This document shows, piece after piece, positions 36,384-46,305 of a DNA stretch of 64,000 nucleotides; the stretch's first letter is position 1, and the number at the start of each line of letters is the position of its first letter. A program made the position numbers and the translations under genes. Below the pieces are notes generated by a model, which was not told where the DNA came from, did not search any database, and saw only the letters and a program-made list of their open reading frames with translations. The DNA lies in the NCBI RefSeq assembly GCF_040250305.1, contig NZ_CP158190.1, forward strand, positions 1,768,001 through 1,832,000, given 5' to 3'. Source of the DNA: Peribacillus frigoritolerans (GTDB taxonomy: Bacteria > Bacillota > Bacilli > Bacillales > DSM-1321).

Positions 36384-38420
36384 ATGCGAGCAAGAGATTT
36401 AGTTGTTATATCGAGCGTCATCATGATCGTTGCCATGTTGGTCATTCCATTGCCAACATGGTTGTTAAGTATTTTACTCCTTTTAAATATCTCTCTTGCG
36501 TTGCTGGTTCTATTGACTACGATGAATATGAAAGAACCTCTCGAATTTTCGATCTTTCCTTCCTTGCTCCTTTTACTGACATTGTTCAGGCTGGGGTTGA
36601 ATGTTTCGACGACTCGTGCCATTTTGACCTATGGTGATGCTGGGGGAGTTGTAGAAACCTTTGGGTCGTTTGTAGTCGGCGGTAACGTGCTTGTAGGATT
36701 AGTTGTATTCATCATTTTGGTCATCATAAATTTCATCGTCATCACGAAAGGTTCCGAACGGGTCTCGGAGGTAGCGGCTAGGTTTACGCTGGATGCGATG
36801 CCGGGGAAACAGATGGCCATCGATGCAGATTTAAATGCTGGGATGATCTCGGAAAACGAAGCACGTGCCAGAAGGGAAAAAATTAGTAACGAAGCAGACT
36901 TTTATGGATCCATGGATGGGGCGAGTAAGTTTGTTAAAGGGGACGCCATAGCGGGCATCATCATTGTCATCATTAACTTGATTTTCGGTATGATCATTGG
37001 CGTCATGCAATTGGACATGAGCTTTGGAGAAGCAGCCGTCCATTTTTCCATGTTATCGGTTGGTGACGGTATCGTGAGTCAGGTACCAGCTTTATTGATT
37101 TCTACAGCTACGGGAATTGTCGTAACCCGGGCAGCCTCGAATGGAAACCTCGGAGCGGATATTGTTGAACAGTTATTTCAATTTCCAAAAATGCTTTACC
37201 TAACAGCAGCAACCATTTTCCTTTTAGGGTTATTCACTCCCATTTCCGACTTGTTCACCATTCCGATCGCTGCTTTATTAGTCGTTGGAGGGTATACAAT
37301 TTCAAGGATACCGAAGCAGGACGAAAGTGAAATACAAGAAATGGAAGAAGTGCTGGAAACCGATGAAATGAAAAGTCCAGAAAGCGTCGTTAACCTTTTA
37401 AGTGTCGACCCGATCGAATTTGAGTTTGGATATGGATTGATTCCGCTTGCGGATGCCAATCAAGGGGGAGACCTACTGGACCGGGTTGTCATGATCCGCC
37501 GGCAGCTTGCAATTGAGTTGGGGCTCGTGATCCCTGTCGTCAGAATACGTGATAATATTCAGTTGAATCCTAATGAGTATCGGCTGAAGATTAAGGGAAG
37601 TGTCATGGCAAAGGGGGAATTGCTCCTAAATCATTTCTTGGCCATGAGTCCAGGGATGGAAGACGATTCAATAGAAGGAATCGATACGATAGAACCGTCT
37701 TTCGGTTTACCGGCCAAGTGGATTACGGATGATATGAAAGAACATGCCGAGATGCTGGGTTATACAGTTGTGGACCCGCCAAGTGTTGTATCCACCCACT
37801 TGACGGAAGTCATAAAGTCCAATGCGCAGGAATTATTGGGCAGGCAGGAAACGAAACAATTGATCGATCATCTCAACGAATCGTCACCTATACTAGTAGA
37901 GGAAGTCACTCCGAATCCCTTGTCTATAGGAGATGTCCAAAAGGTATTGGCAAAATTATTGAAGGAAAAAGTTTCGATAAGGAACTTACCGATCATTTTC
38001 GAAACGCTTGCTGATTATGGCAAGTTATCGACTGACACAGATTTGCTTACTGAATATGTAAGGCAGAATTTAGCCAGACAAATAACGAATTCTTTTATTT
38101 CGGATGAAAATAGAATTAAAGTCATAACATTATCGGGGAAAGTTGAAAAGACCATCGCGGATGGTGTACAGCAAACCGATCATGGCAATTTTTTATCATT
38201 GGATCCAACTATATCGCAATCCATATTGGAGGCAGTTGCAGCCAAATTGGAAGAGCTGACCCTAATGGATCACCAACCGATCTTACTCTGCTCTCCAGCA
38301 GTAAGGATGTATGCCCGGCAACTAACTGAACGTTATTTTCCTAATGTACCGATTCTTTCATACAATGAACTCGAATCAAATGTAGAAGTACAAAGTGTAG
38401 GGGTGGTGGATATCGATTGA
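36384..38420 (+). CDS. flhA: Flagellar export gate protein FlhA
   Basis: FlhA forms the nonameric cytoplasmic ring that docks chaperone-substrate complexes and uses the proton motive force. It has 678 residues. About eight membrane helices occupy residues 1-310, with the conserved loop RFTLDAMPGKQMAIDADLNA, then GMISENEARARREKI. The cytoplasmic domain from about 330 has the family blocks MIRRQLAIELGLVIPVVRIR and VRQNLARQITNSFISDENRI. The ribosome-binding site AGGAGAG lies before the ATG. Its stop overlaps the flhF start. Confidence 0.98.
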   Translation: MRARDLVVISSVIMIVAMLVIPLPTWLLSILLLLNISLALLVLLTTMNMKEPLEFSIFPSLLLLLTLFRLGLNVSTTRAILTYGDAGGVVETFGSFVVGGNVLVGLVVFIILVIINFIVITKGSERVSEVAARFTLDAMPGKQMAIDADLNAGMISENEARARREKISNEADFYGSMDGASKFVKGDAIAGIIIVIINLIFGMIIGVMQLDMSFGEAAVHFSMLSVGDGIVSQVPALLISTATGIVVTRAASNGNLGADIVEQLFQFPKMLYLTAATIFLLGLFTPISDLFTIPIAALLVVGGYTISRIPKQDESEIQEMEEVLETDEMKSPESVVNLLSVDPIEFEFGYGLIPLADANQGGDLLDRVVMIRRQLAIELGLVIPVVRIRDNIQLNPNEYRLKIKGSVMAKGELLLNHFLAMSPGMEDDSIEGIDTIEPSFGLPAKWITDDMKEHAEMLGYTVVDPPSVVSTHLTEVIKSNAQELLGRQETKQLIDHLNESSPILVEEVTPNPLSIGDVQKVLAKLLKEKVSIRNLPIIFETLADYGKLSTDTDLLTEYVRQNLARQITNSFISDENRIKVITLSGKVEKTIADGVQQTDHGNFLSLDPTISQSILEAVAAKLEELTLMDHQPILLCSPAVRMYARQLTERYFPNVPILSYNELESNVEVQSVGVVDID

Positions 38421-39574
38421 AGGTAAAGAAATATTTGGCGCCATCAATGAACGAGGCAATGAAGCGAATAAGGGCGGAACTGGGCAGTGATGCAGTAATC
38501 TTAAGTTCGAAGGCTGTATATAATGGTGGTTTCTTAGGATTATTCAAAAAGAGGAATATTGAAGTCATTGCAGCCATAGACCCTGTGTCCCAGCCTATCC
38601 AAGCCGTAACCAAGCAAAAATCGAAGAAGTTGCCATCTAAGCTGGATATGGCAAGTCATGCCCCTGAACCTAATGAAGGGAATAGGGAAAGTGCAGACTT
38701 ATTAAAAGAAATCGAAGGTTTGAAAGATATGATAAAGAGTTTGCAAATCTATTCAACTGATAAAAAATATCCGGGGAAGCTGGAGAAAATCCACGAATAC
38801 CTAACCGAGCAGGAAGTGGATATATCACTTCGGTCCCAAATCATGGATGAATTGCTTGAAAAATGGTTCGTTTTTAAACAGCAATCCACTGATGAAGAGG
38901 TTCAAGTTTGGTTGGAAGAAGCCATGCTCGGGATTTTGGAAAAGGTTGAAAACGGAAAACCCGGGCTGCAAAAAAAATATATTAATATTGTTGGCCCAAC
39001 AGGTGTGGGAAAGACAACGACCTTGGCAAAAGTAGCTGCGGAAACCATGTTGAAGCATGATAAAAAGGTGGCTTTCATTACGACGGATACGTATAGGATT
39101 GCTGCAATAGATCAACTTAAGACATATGCCAAGATTTTAAACGTTCCAATTGAAGTCGCTTATAATTTGGAAGACTTCAAAAGGGCTGCTGAACGCTTCT
39201 CCCATTATGATTTTGTTTTTATTGATACGGCCGGAAGGAATTTCCGTAACCCGCAATATGTCAAGGATCTCAATGAAATCATCCATTTTACAGATGAGAT
39301 GGAAACCTATTTAGTATTGTCATTGACCTCTAAACAAAAGGATATGGAAGATATTTATCGACAGTTTGCTGCCATACCTATTAAACAGGTCATTTTTACA
39401 AAAGCGGACGAAACCTCCACTTTCGGGCAGATATTCAATTTTATACACACTCATAAATTAGGAGCCGCCTATATAACAGATGGACAGAATGTGCCAGACG
39501 ATATTGAAATAGCTACATCATCACAGCTATTGAAAATGGCTATTGGGGCTAATAAATATGAAAGATCAAGCTGA
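38417..39574 (+). CDS. flhF: Flagellar placement GTPase FlhF (SRP-type)
   Basis: FlhF is an SRP-family GTPase that places flagella with FlhG. It has 385 residues from a TTG at 38417 overlapping the flhA stop (TTGA). The N-terminal basic B domain begins KVKKYLAPSMNEAMKRIRAE. The N and G domains follow: G1 [20 protein letters not shown]2 TTDTYRIAAIDQLKTYA, G3 FIDTAGRN and G4 TKADETS. TSSQLLKMAIGA-type ending. Its end overlaps the flhG start by 17 bp. Confidence 0.97.
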   Translation: MKVKKYLAPSMNEAMKRIRAELGSDAVILSSKAVYNGGFLGLFKKRNIEVIAAIDPVSQPIQAVTKQKSKKLPSKLDMASHAPEPNEGNRESADLLKEIEGLKDMIKSLQIYSTDKKYPGKLEKIHEYLTEQEVDISLRSQIMDELLEKWFVFKQQSTDEEVQVWLEEAMLGILEKVENGKPGLQKKYINIVGPTGVGKTTTLAKVAAETMLKHDKKVAFITTDTYRIAAIDQLKTYAKILNVPIEVAYNLEDFKRAAERFSHYDFVFIDTAGRNFRNPQYVKDLNEIIHFTDEMETYLVLSLTSKQKDMEDIYRQFAAIPIKQVIFTKADETSTFGQIFNFIHTHKLGAAYITDGQNVPDDIEIATSSQLLKMAIGANKYERSS

Positions 39575-40424
39575 GAATTTACGAAAAAGATTGGAAGCCC
39601 GCCAAAATCGATCAATGGCCAAAACGATTGCCGTTTTAAGCGGGAAAGGTGGAGTGGGAAAATCGAACTTTTCTTTGAATTTTTCGATTGCTTTATCCCA
39701 AAGAGGCAAAAAAGTACTGTTGTTCGACATGGATATCGGTATGGGGAATATTGATATTTTGATCGGGGAACAATCTCCCTGCAGCATTATTGATTTTTTT
39801 GAAAACGATTGTAGTTTGAAGGATATCATCATCACAGGACCGGGAAACATTTCAATCATTACAGGTGGAACGGGGTTGACGAATCTCTTTTCACTTAATG
39901 AAGAAAAGTATACCCGGTTTAATGAGGAATTCAGTTTATTGTTGTCGAATTACGATTATATCTTATTTGATATGGGTGCAGGCATCACTCAGGATTCCAT
40001 GAAATTCCTGTTATGTGTGGATGAATTAGTCGTTATCACGACGCCTGAACCCACTTCTATCATGGATGCATATTCCGCAATGAAATATATCCATTCGGTA
40101 AATAAAGAGACTCCATTGTTCCTGGTTTGCAATCGGGTTTTCACGAGTAAGGACGGCAAAGAAACGATTAAGCGCCTCCAAAATGCACTAGTGAAATTTT
40201 TGGGACTGGAAACTGTAGCTCTAGGGTACTTGCCAGATGATAGAACCGTACCCAATTCTGTTACCAAACAGATGCCCTTTCTCCTTTTCGATTCAGAAGC
40301 CGATGTATCCAAAGCCATTATGGACATTGCTTCGAGATATGCAAATCATTCATTTGGGGAAGAATTGACTTTGCAAAAAAGCCATTTCCTCCAAAATATG
40401 AAGAGATATTTTTTTGGAAAGTAG
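39558..40424 (+). CDS. flhG: Flagellar number regulator FlhG (YlxH, MinD-like ATPase)
   Basis: FlhG is a MinD-type ATPase that stimulates FlhF GTP hydrolysis and controls flagellar number. The ATG at 39558 gives 288 residues. The N-terminal DQAENLRKRLEARQ helix is the known FlhF-activating element. Deviant Walker A SGKGGVGKSNFSLNFS has the signature lysine. DMDIGMGNIDILIG and ILFDMGAGITQDSMKFLL are further MinD motifs. The C-terminal amphipathic tail (LQNMKRYFFGK) suits membrane binding. The upstream in-frame codon 39543 would lie deeper in flhF and lacks support. Confidence 0.96.
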   Translation: MKDQAENLRKRLEARQNRSMAKTIAVLSGKGGVGKSNFSLNFSIALSQRGKKVLLFDMDIGMGNIDILIGEQSPCSIIDFFENDCSLKDIIITGPGNISIITGGTGLTNLFSLNEEKYTRFNEEFSLLLSNYDYILFDMGAGITQDSMKFLLCVDELVVITTPEPTSIMDAYSAMKYIHSVNKETPLFLVCNRVFTSKDGKETIKRLQNALVKFLGLETVALGYLPDDRTVPNSVTKQMPFLLFDSEADVSKAIMDIASRYANHSFGEELTLQKSHFLQNMKRYFFGK

Positions 40425-40434
40425 GTCTCCTTAT

Positions 40435-41532
40435 ATGAGTAAAGTAAAAGTGCTGATAGTGGACGATTCTGCGTTTATGAGAAAGTTAATTTCAGAGTTT
40501 TTAGCAGAAGATAGCAGGATGGAAGTCATCGGGACTGCCAGGAATGGAAGAGATGCCATAGACAAAATAAAGGCTTTAAAACCCGATGTCGTGACTTTGG
40601 ATGTGGAAATGCCGATTATGGACGGATTGGAAGCATTAAGCCGGATCATGAATGAATGTCCAACTGCTGTAGTCATGTTATCAAGCACAACGAAAAAAGG
40701 AACGGAAAATACATTTGCCGCCATGAACAGTGGAGCCTTTGACTTTGTGGCCAAACCTTCGGGTGCCATTTCATTGGATTTACATAAAATCAAGAAAGAA
40801 CTCCATGAAAAAGTCATGGCTGCCAGCAGGGCGAATGTTCACAAACTAGAAAAAAATGCGATGAATATTGAAAGAAGCCCATCCGTTTGGGAAAAATATA
40901 GTAAAATAGATTCAAAAGAATCATCGGGAATTGAAAAAAATCAAAAAAAATGGTCCTATGGGCACAAAAAGATAATAGTCATCGGTACATCAACAGGAGG
41001 CCCAAGAGCTCTGCAGACCGTCTTGGCAGGTCTCCCGGAAGAAGTGGATGCTCCCATTCTCATTGTCCAGCATATGCCCCCCGGTTTCACAAAATCCTTG
41101 GCAACACGCCTGAATTCATTATGCAAGATTAAAGTGAAGGAAGCTGAAGAGGGGGAACTGATTCAAAAAGGTGTCGCCTATATCGCACCTGGAGGTTTTC
41201 ACTTGAAAGTGAGGAAAGTCGGAATGAGCTGGGCAATCCTTTTGGATCAATCCGAATTGCGTAATGGACATCGCCCGTCGGTTGATGTGCTATTTGAATC
41301 GGTAAGTGAAATGAATGATTCTGCGAAAATAGCCGTTATCATGACCGGAATGGGGATGGACGGGTCGATGGGACTCATGAAGCTTAAACAGGAGGGTCCA
41401 TTAAAAGCAATAGCCGAATCACAGGAGACATCAATCGTTTTTGGTATGCCTAAGGCGGCAATCAATACCAAGTTAATAGATAGCATAGAGGATGTAGAAA
41501 AAATAGCTAAAGCGATAATAAGCTATTGTTAA
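40435..41532 (+). CDS. cheB: Chemotaxis protein-glutamate methylesterase CheB
   Basis: CheB demethylates and deamidates chemoreceptors during adaptation. The ATG at 40435 gives 365 residues. The earlier in-frame ATG-less extension from 40414 overlaps flhG and is not used. The N-terminal receiver domain has the acceptor D56 (VVTLDVEMPIMDG). After a linker (about 140-180), the methylesterase domain shows Ser in IGTSTGGPRALQ, His in IVQHMPPGFTKSLA and Asp in MTGMGMDGSMGLMKL. It is followed 21 bp later by cheA. Confidence 0.97.
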   Translation: MSKVKVLIVDDSAFMRKLISEFLAEDSRMEVIGTARNGRDAIDKIKALKPDVVTLDVEMPIMDGLEALSRIMNECPTAVVMLSSTTKKGTENTFAAMNSGAFDFVAKPSGAISLDLHKIKKELHEKVMAASRANVHKLEKNAMNIERSPSVWEKYSKIDSKESSGIEKNQKKWSYGHKKIIVIGTSTGGPRALQTVLAGLPEEVDAPILIVQHMPPGFTKSLATRLNSLCKIKVKEAEEGELIQKGVAYIAPGGFHLKVRKVGMSWAILLDQSELRNGHRPSVDVLFESVSEMNDSAKIAVIMTGMGMDGSMGLMKLKQEGPLKAIAESQETSIVFGMPKAAINTKLIDSIEDVEKIAKAIISYC

Positions 41533-41553
41533 CACATGGAGGTGTGAGATTGT

Positions 41554-43596
41554 ATGGATATGAATCAGTATTTAGAGGTTTTTATAGAAGAAAGTAAAGA
41601 ACATCTTCAAACGTGCAGTGAACAGTTGCTGGTACTCGAAAAGAACCCGGAAGACCTCTCGATCGTAAACGAAATCTTTCGTTCCGCCCATACCTTAAAA
41701 GGGATGTCGGCGACTATGGGGTATGAGGATCTAACCAATTTAACTCATAAAATGGAGAATGTGTTGGATGCGATCCGAAATAGTCAAATCGCCCTCTCTT
41801 CAGAGTTATTTGATGTGATATTTTTAGCGGTTGATGATTTAGAAGCGATGGTCATGTCCATTGCTGAAGGTGGAGATGGAAAAAGAAATGTGGAGGAGGT
41901 TGTCCATCAGCTGGAAATGATTGAAAAAGGGGAGTCGCCCGTTTCTTCGACCATTGCAGAGATTGCAGCAGCTTCTGCCGTCCTTGAAAAAGAGGAAATG
42001 ACTGCGGGAGAGTACGATGAATTTGAATGGACAGTGCTTCAGCAGTCCAAAGATCAAGGCTTCAACAGCTTTGAAATCTCGATAGGGTTGCGTGAGGACT
42101 GTCTTTTAAAAGCTGCCCGGGTGTTTATGGTTTTCGAGGTGCTTGAAAAGTCAGGTGAAGTAATCAAGTCACACCCGCCCGTCGAACTTTTGGAAGAAGA
42201 GCAATTCGATCAGCAATTTACGGTAACGATGGTAACAACAGAATCGAGTGATGAGATAAAGGAAAAAATCATGAAGGTTTCCGAAGTGGATCAAGTTGTG
42301 GTAAATGCCCTTGATCTTGAGGGCTTGAGGCATGCAGCCAATTCTATAGAGAACCAAGTTGCTGAAATACCGGAACAAGAGAAAAATAAAGCCGTGCTTC
42401 CAACTGATAATGATGATAAGAAAAAACAGGCACCCGTTAAGCCGGCATCAAGCAAGACCATTCGGGTGAACATTGAGCGGCTTGATATATTAATGAACCT
42501 ATTCGAGGAACTAGTAATCGATAGAGGCAGACTTGACCAAATTTCCAGTGATTTGGATAATCAAGAATTACATGAAACAGTAGAAAGAATGTCCCGTATA
42601 ACAAGTGATTTACAAACAATCGTTTTGAATATGCGGATGGTGCCCGTTGAAACTGTATTCAATCGTTTTCCTAAAATGGTTCGTCAATTGGCAAGGGATT
42701 TAAACAAGAAAGTCAATTTGGAAATCAACGGTGCCGAAACGGAACTTGACCGTACAGTCATTGATGAAATCGGTGATCCTCTCGTCCATTTATTAAGAAA
42801 CGCCATGGATCATGGAATTGAAACACCTGAAGAACGTTTGGCGAAAGGAAAGAATGAAGAAGGTAAAATCCTGTTAAAAGCCTACCACAGCGGCAATCAT
42901 GTTTTCATTGAAATCGAGGATGACGGTGCAGGAATCAATAAAGATCGAGTCTTGAACAAGGCGCTATCCAATGGGATATTAACCAAGGAAACTGCCGCCA
43001 CCCTAACGGATAAGCAAATCTATGAATTGATATTCGCTTCTGGTTTCTCAACAGCGGAAACCATTTCAGATGTATCGGGGCGCGGTGTTGGACTGGATGT
43101 GGTAAAAAATACTATTGAGTCTCTCGGTGGATCTGTCACGATCGATTCCAAAGAGAATGAAGGATCCATCTTCCTTATTCAGCTTCCGCTTACATTGTCC
43201 ATTATCTCTGTCATGCTGGTTGCAATCCAAAACGAAAAATATGCCATACCGCTTTCTTCGATAATAGAAACAGCAATCATAAAAAAAGCAGATATCTTGA
43301 ATGCCCATAATCAACAGGTTATTGACTTCAGGGGAAAGATTCTGCCGCTTCTGTTCTTGAAAGATATATTTGAAGTGCCTATCAGTCAGGAAGAAGAAGA
43401 GTCCCTCTCTGTGGTCATTGTAAGAAAAGGCGATAAATTAGCCGGATTAGTCGTTGATTCATTCATCGGGCAGCTGGAAATCGTTCTGAAATCACTAGGT
43501 AATTATTTAAATAGCGCATTTGCAATATCGGGGGCAACGATTCTTGGTGATGGTCAAGTTGCTTTAATCATAGATTGCAACACATTGATTCATTGA
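41554..43596 (+). CDS. cheA: Chemotaxis histidine kinase CheA
   Basis: CheA autophosphorylates and passes phosphate to CheY and CheB. It has 680 residues. P1 carries His46 in FRSAHTLKGMSATMGYEDL. P2 (about 160-260) is the variable CheY/CheB docking domain. P3 dimerisation begins near TIRVNIERLDILMNLFEELV. P4 ATPase has the N box LVHLLRNAMDHGIETPEERL, the G boxes IEDDGAGINKDRV and SDVSGRGVGLDVVKNTIESL. P5 is the CheW-like coupling domain (YAIPLSSIIETAIIKKADIL). GGAGGTG precedes the ATG. Confidence 0.98.
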   Translation: MDMNQYLEVFIEESKEHLQTCSEQLLVLEKNPEDLSIVNEIFRSAHTLKGMSATMGYEDLTNLTHKMENVLDAIRNSQIALSSELFDVIFLAVDDLEAMVMSIAEGGDGKRNVEEVVHQLEMIEKGESPVSSTIAEIAAASAVLEKEEMTAGEYDEFEWTVLQQSKDQGFNSFEISIGLREDCLLKAARVFMVFEVLEKSGEVIKSHPPVELLEEEQFDQQFTVTMVTTESSDEIKEKIMKVSEVDQVVVNALDLEGLRHAANSIENQVAEIPEQEKNKAVLPTDNDDKKKQAPVKPASSKTIRVNIERLDILMNLFEELVIDRGRLDQISSDLDNQELHETVERMSRITSDLQTIVLNMRMVPVETVFNRFPKMVRQLARDLNKKVNLEINGAETELDRTVIDEIGDPLVHLLRNAMDHGIETPEERLAKGKNEEGKILLKAYHSGNHVFIEIEDDGAGINKDRVLNKALSNGILTKETAATLTDKQIYELIFASGFSTAETISDVSGRGVGLDVVKNTIESLGGSVTIDSKENEGSIFLIQLPLTLSIISVMLVAIQNEKYAIPLSSIIETAIIKKADILNAHNQQVIDFRGKILPLLFLKDIFEVPISQEEEESLSVVIVRKGDKLAGLVVDSFIGQLEIVLKSLGNYLNSAFAISGATILGDGQVALIIDCNTLIH

Positions 43597-43704
43597 ATGA
43601 TAGATAAATGGGGCAGGGGAATGGGTCGTTGGTTCACCCGTTTCGATTCAGGTTTTCGTTAAGACTGCACAACAATCATGAGTTTATTAAAAGGAGGGGA
43701 ATAG

Positions 43705-44160
43705 ATGTCGGAGGATATGAAAGTAATCGTATTTCAAATTAAGGATAAAGAATATGCAATTCCAGTTGATAAAGTCAGCGGTATCGAAAAGATTCTGCAT
43801 ATTACCAGAGTTCCAAAGGCTGTAAAGTTTGTTAAAGGAGTCATAAATCTAAGGGGTGTAATCACTCCAATTATTGATTTACGGGTGCGTTTTGGTTTTG
43901 AAGAGGTGGAATACGATGAATCAACAAGGATTATCATCGTCATTCTGGATGATATGGAAGTTGGGTTAATAGTGGACTCTGCCAATGATGTTTTGGATAT
44001 TCCAGTGGAGAGTATCGAACCTCAGCCTGAAGTTGTGGGACATTTGGCTTCAGAATACATTAGCGGAGTGGCTAAAATTGAAAAGCGACTGCTCGTCCTA
44101 ATCAATATGGAGAAGGCTCTAAGTCTGGAAATGACTGAAAATATGTTAAGAGAAGGATAA
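43705..44160 (+). CDS. cheW: Chemotaxis coupling protein CheW
   Basis: CheW links chemoreceptors to CheA. It has 151 residues. It is a single CheW domain with IVFQIKDKEYAIPVDKVSGI, the conserved KGVINLRGVITPIIDLRVRF and IVVILDDMEVGLIVDSAND-type strand (IIIVILDDMEVGLIVDSAND). AAAGGAGGGG precedes the ATG. A 108-bp gap to cheA holds no recognised feature. It overlaps nothing and lies 4 bp before cheC. Confidence 0.97.
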   Translation: MSEDMKVIVFQIKDKEYAIPVDKVSGIEKILHITRVPKAVKFVKGVINLRGVITPIIDLRVRFGFEEVEYDESTRIIIVILDDMEVGLIVDSANDVLDIPVESIEPQPEVVGHLASEYISGVAKIEKRLLVLINMEKALSLEMTENMLREG

Positions 44161-44164
44161 TCAT

Positions 44165-44803
44165 ATGTCGTTCATTGAGAAAATCAACCCTTTTCAACTC
44201 GATATTTTGAAGGAAATCGGCAATATAGGTGCAGGGAACGCAGCAACTGCGCTTTCTGCCATCCTTAATAGGAAAATTGATATGAATGTTCCTAATGTCC
44301 GAATCGTTTCCTTTGATGAAATGATGGAAATGGCTGGCGGGGCCGATCACGTCGTCGCCAGCGTTTTCCTTAGAATAGAAGGTGATGCTTCAGGGAGTAT
44401 GTTTTTTATCCTTTCGCTTCCTGTAGCCCAATACTTGATTCGTAAGATGACTGGTGATGAGACCTTTATGATGGAATCCGCACCCTATACTGAATTGGCG
44501 CTTTCTTGCCTTCAGGAATTAGGGAATATCTTATCGGGATCCTATCTCTCTTCCCTTTCTGATTTCACCCGATTGAATATCTATCCGTCCGTCCCATCCT
44601 TGAGCATCGATATGGTAGGGGCAACGATCAGTTACGGATTATTGGAATTATCCATAGTAAGTGACGCAGCCATCGTCATTGATACTGTGCTTGAAAAAGA
44701 CCAACTTTTCGCTGACTCCATTAATGGTCATTTCTTTTTATTACCTGATCCCGAATTTTTTGATATCATTTTTTCCGCTTTAGGAGTGTCACCTAATGAC
44801 TGA
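44165..44803 (+). CDS. cheC: CheY-P phosphatase CheC
   Basis: CheC removes phosphate from CheY-P and binds CheD, forming an adaptation loop of Gram-positive chemotaxis. It has 212 residues. Two active-site helices of the E-x2-N type are seen: LDILKEIGNIGAGNAATALS and LSCLQELGNILSGSYLSSLS. They parallel those of FliY in this window, but CheC lacks the SpoA domain. Its end overlaps cheD by 8 bp. Confidence 0.97.
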   Translation: MSFIEKINPFQLDILKEIGNIGAGNAATALSAILNRKIDMNVPNVRIVSFDEMMEMAGGADHVVASVFLRIEGDASGSMFFILSLPVAQYLIRKMTGDETFMMESAPYTELALSCLQELGNILSGSYLSSLSDFTRLNIYPSVPSLSIDMVGATISYGLLELSIVSDAAIVIDTVLEKDQLFADSINGHFFLLPDPEFFDIIFSALGVSPND

Positions 44804-45299
44804 ATTGTTAAAGGTCCAGGTTGTTAAGGTTGGAATAGCGGATATGAATATAATAAAACCTCCCTATACAATTCGCACTTCCGGGTTGGGTTCGTGTGTT
44901 GGTGTTGTAATTTATGATGAGAAAAAAGAAATTGCAGGTTTGGCACATATTATGCTGCCTGACTCTTCATTAGCTAAATCGGGTCCGATCAACGTTGCCA
45001 AATTTGCAGATACGGCAATAAAGGAATTAGTGCAGCTCTTAGTAAAAGAAGGCGCAAGAATGCCATTCCTAAAAGCGAAGTTGGCTGGCGGAGCACAAAT
45101 GTTTCAATTTGCATCCGGAGGGGATTTAATGAGAATAGGACCCCGGAATGTGGAAGCTGTCCGGAAAGAGTTATCTGACTTGCGCATTAGAGTCGTCGCT
45201 GAAGATGTTGGCGGGAATAGCGGAAGAACGATTGAATTCAAATTAAGTGATTGTTTGCTAAATATACGGACCGTTACAAAAGGGACTAAAAACATATAG
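44796..45299 (+). CDS. cheD: Chemoreceptor glutamine deamidase CheD
   Basis: CheD deamidates receptor glutamines and activates CheC. It has 167 residues. The catalytic cysteine is in TSGLGSCVGVVIYDEKKEIA, the histidine in GLAHIMLPDS. KLAGGAQMFQF and VAEDVGGNSGRTIEF are family blocks. The ATG at 44796 lies inside the cheC end, indicating coupled synthesis of the CheC-CheD pair. Confidence 0.97.
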   Translation: MTELLKVQVVKVGIADMNIIKPPYTIRTSGLGSCVGVVIYDEKKEIAGLAHIMLPDSSLAKSGPINVAKFADTAIKELVQLLVKEGARMPFLKAKLAGGAQMFQFASGGDLMRIGPRNVEAVRKELSDLRIRVVAEDVGGNSGRTIEFKLSDCLLNIRTVTKGTKNI

Positions 45300-45425
45300 A
45301 ATCGGATTTGGCTTTTGAAAAGCCAAAAATATGACAGGTACACTTGCAATCGAATTATTATTGCATTTATGGCTTTAGGGGCCGTATCGATCACAAATCG
45401 TATAACAATGTTAGGAGGATGTCCA

Positions 45426-46190
45426 ATGTCTCATCTGACCATCGAAGAAGAGCAGTTATGTTGGAAGAATTGGGTGGATCGCAGAGATCCGCTAGCCGGG
45501 GACATTTTGGTGAAGAAATACATACCTCTCGTATCGTATCATGTTCAACGTATTTCAGTAAGTCTTCCTAAAAATGTGAGCCGTGATGATATAAGGAGTT
45601 TAGGGATGATGGGGTTATTCGATGCCCTGGAACGTTTTGACACGAAGCGTGACCTGAAGTTTGACACATATGCATCATTTAGAATACGTGGTGCTATTTT
45701 AGATGGATTAAGAAAAGAGGATTGGCTTCCGCGGAGCGCAAGAGATAAAGCCAAGAAAATTGAAGCTGCAATAGAAAAGCTGGAGCAGCAATACATGAGG
45801 AACCTTTCGCCAAATGAGATTGCCGCTGAATTGAATATTCCGGAAGATGAAGTATATGCTGCATTAAATGAGAACTTCTTTGCCAATGTACTATCCATGG
45901 ATGAAAATCCCCAAGAAGACGATAAAGAAAGCGCGAATTTTCATATTAAAGATGAAAAGGCGGATTTACCTGAGGAACATGTGTTAAGGGATGAACTGTA
46001 TGTTGAATTAGCCAAAGTCATAGAAACCCTTAATGAAAAAGAACAGTTGGTTTTACAGCTTTTTTATAAAGAAGAACTAACATTGACCGAAATCGGGCAA
46101 GTGATGAGCCTATCTACATCACGGATATCCCAAATTCATTCAAAAGCGATATATAAATTAAGAAACACGATGCAAGATCAAAAAAATTAA
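45426..46190 (+). CDS. sigD: Flagellar/motility sigma factor SigD
   Basis: SigD (FliA-type) directs RNA polymerase to late flagellar, chemotaxis and autolysin genes. The ATG at 45426 (AGGAGG at 45413-45418) gives 254 residues, the exact length of B. subtilis SigD. Region 2 has LVSYHVQRISVSLPKNVSRD, DDIRSLGMMGLFDALERFD and FDTYASFRIRGAILDGLRKE. Region 3 has LEQQYMRNLSPNEIAAELNI. Region 4 has LFYKEELTLTEIGQVMSLST with SRISQIHSKAIYKLR. The frame remains open upstream to 45315 (see findings). Its far-downstream place makes its level sensitive to operon read-through. Confidence 0.97.
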   Translation: MSHLTIEEEQLCWKNWVDRRDPLAGDILVKKYIPLVSYHVQRISVSLPKNVSRDDIRSLGMMGLFDALERFDTKRDLKFDTYASFRIRGAILDGLRKEDWLPRSARDKAKKIEAAIEKLEQQYMRNLSPNEIAAELNIPEDEVYAALNENFFANVLSMDENPQEDDKESANFHIKDEKADLPEEHVLRDELYVELAKVIETLNEKEQLVLQLFYKEELTLTEIGQVMSLSTSRISQIHSKAIYKLRNTMQDQKN

Positions 46191-46271
46191 TCATGATATT
46201 TTATTGAAGAGGGCTACGGAGTCTGGGAAGCATAAAATCCCAATTGAACGAAGAAGGCCCCCTGCCAGCTT

Positions 46272-46305
46272 GCATTATTGATACGGGTACCCGCATCAAT
46301 AATGC
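46272..46305 (+). repeat. 34-nt near-perfect palindrome between sigD and swrB
   Basis: GCATTATTGAT (46272-46282) and ATCAATAATGC (46295-46305) flank A-CGGGTACCCG-C. All positions pair except one A/C. There is no T-run, so it is not an ordinary terminator. It lies in a 199-bp gap within the operon with no recognised gene. Confidence 0.75.
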
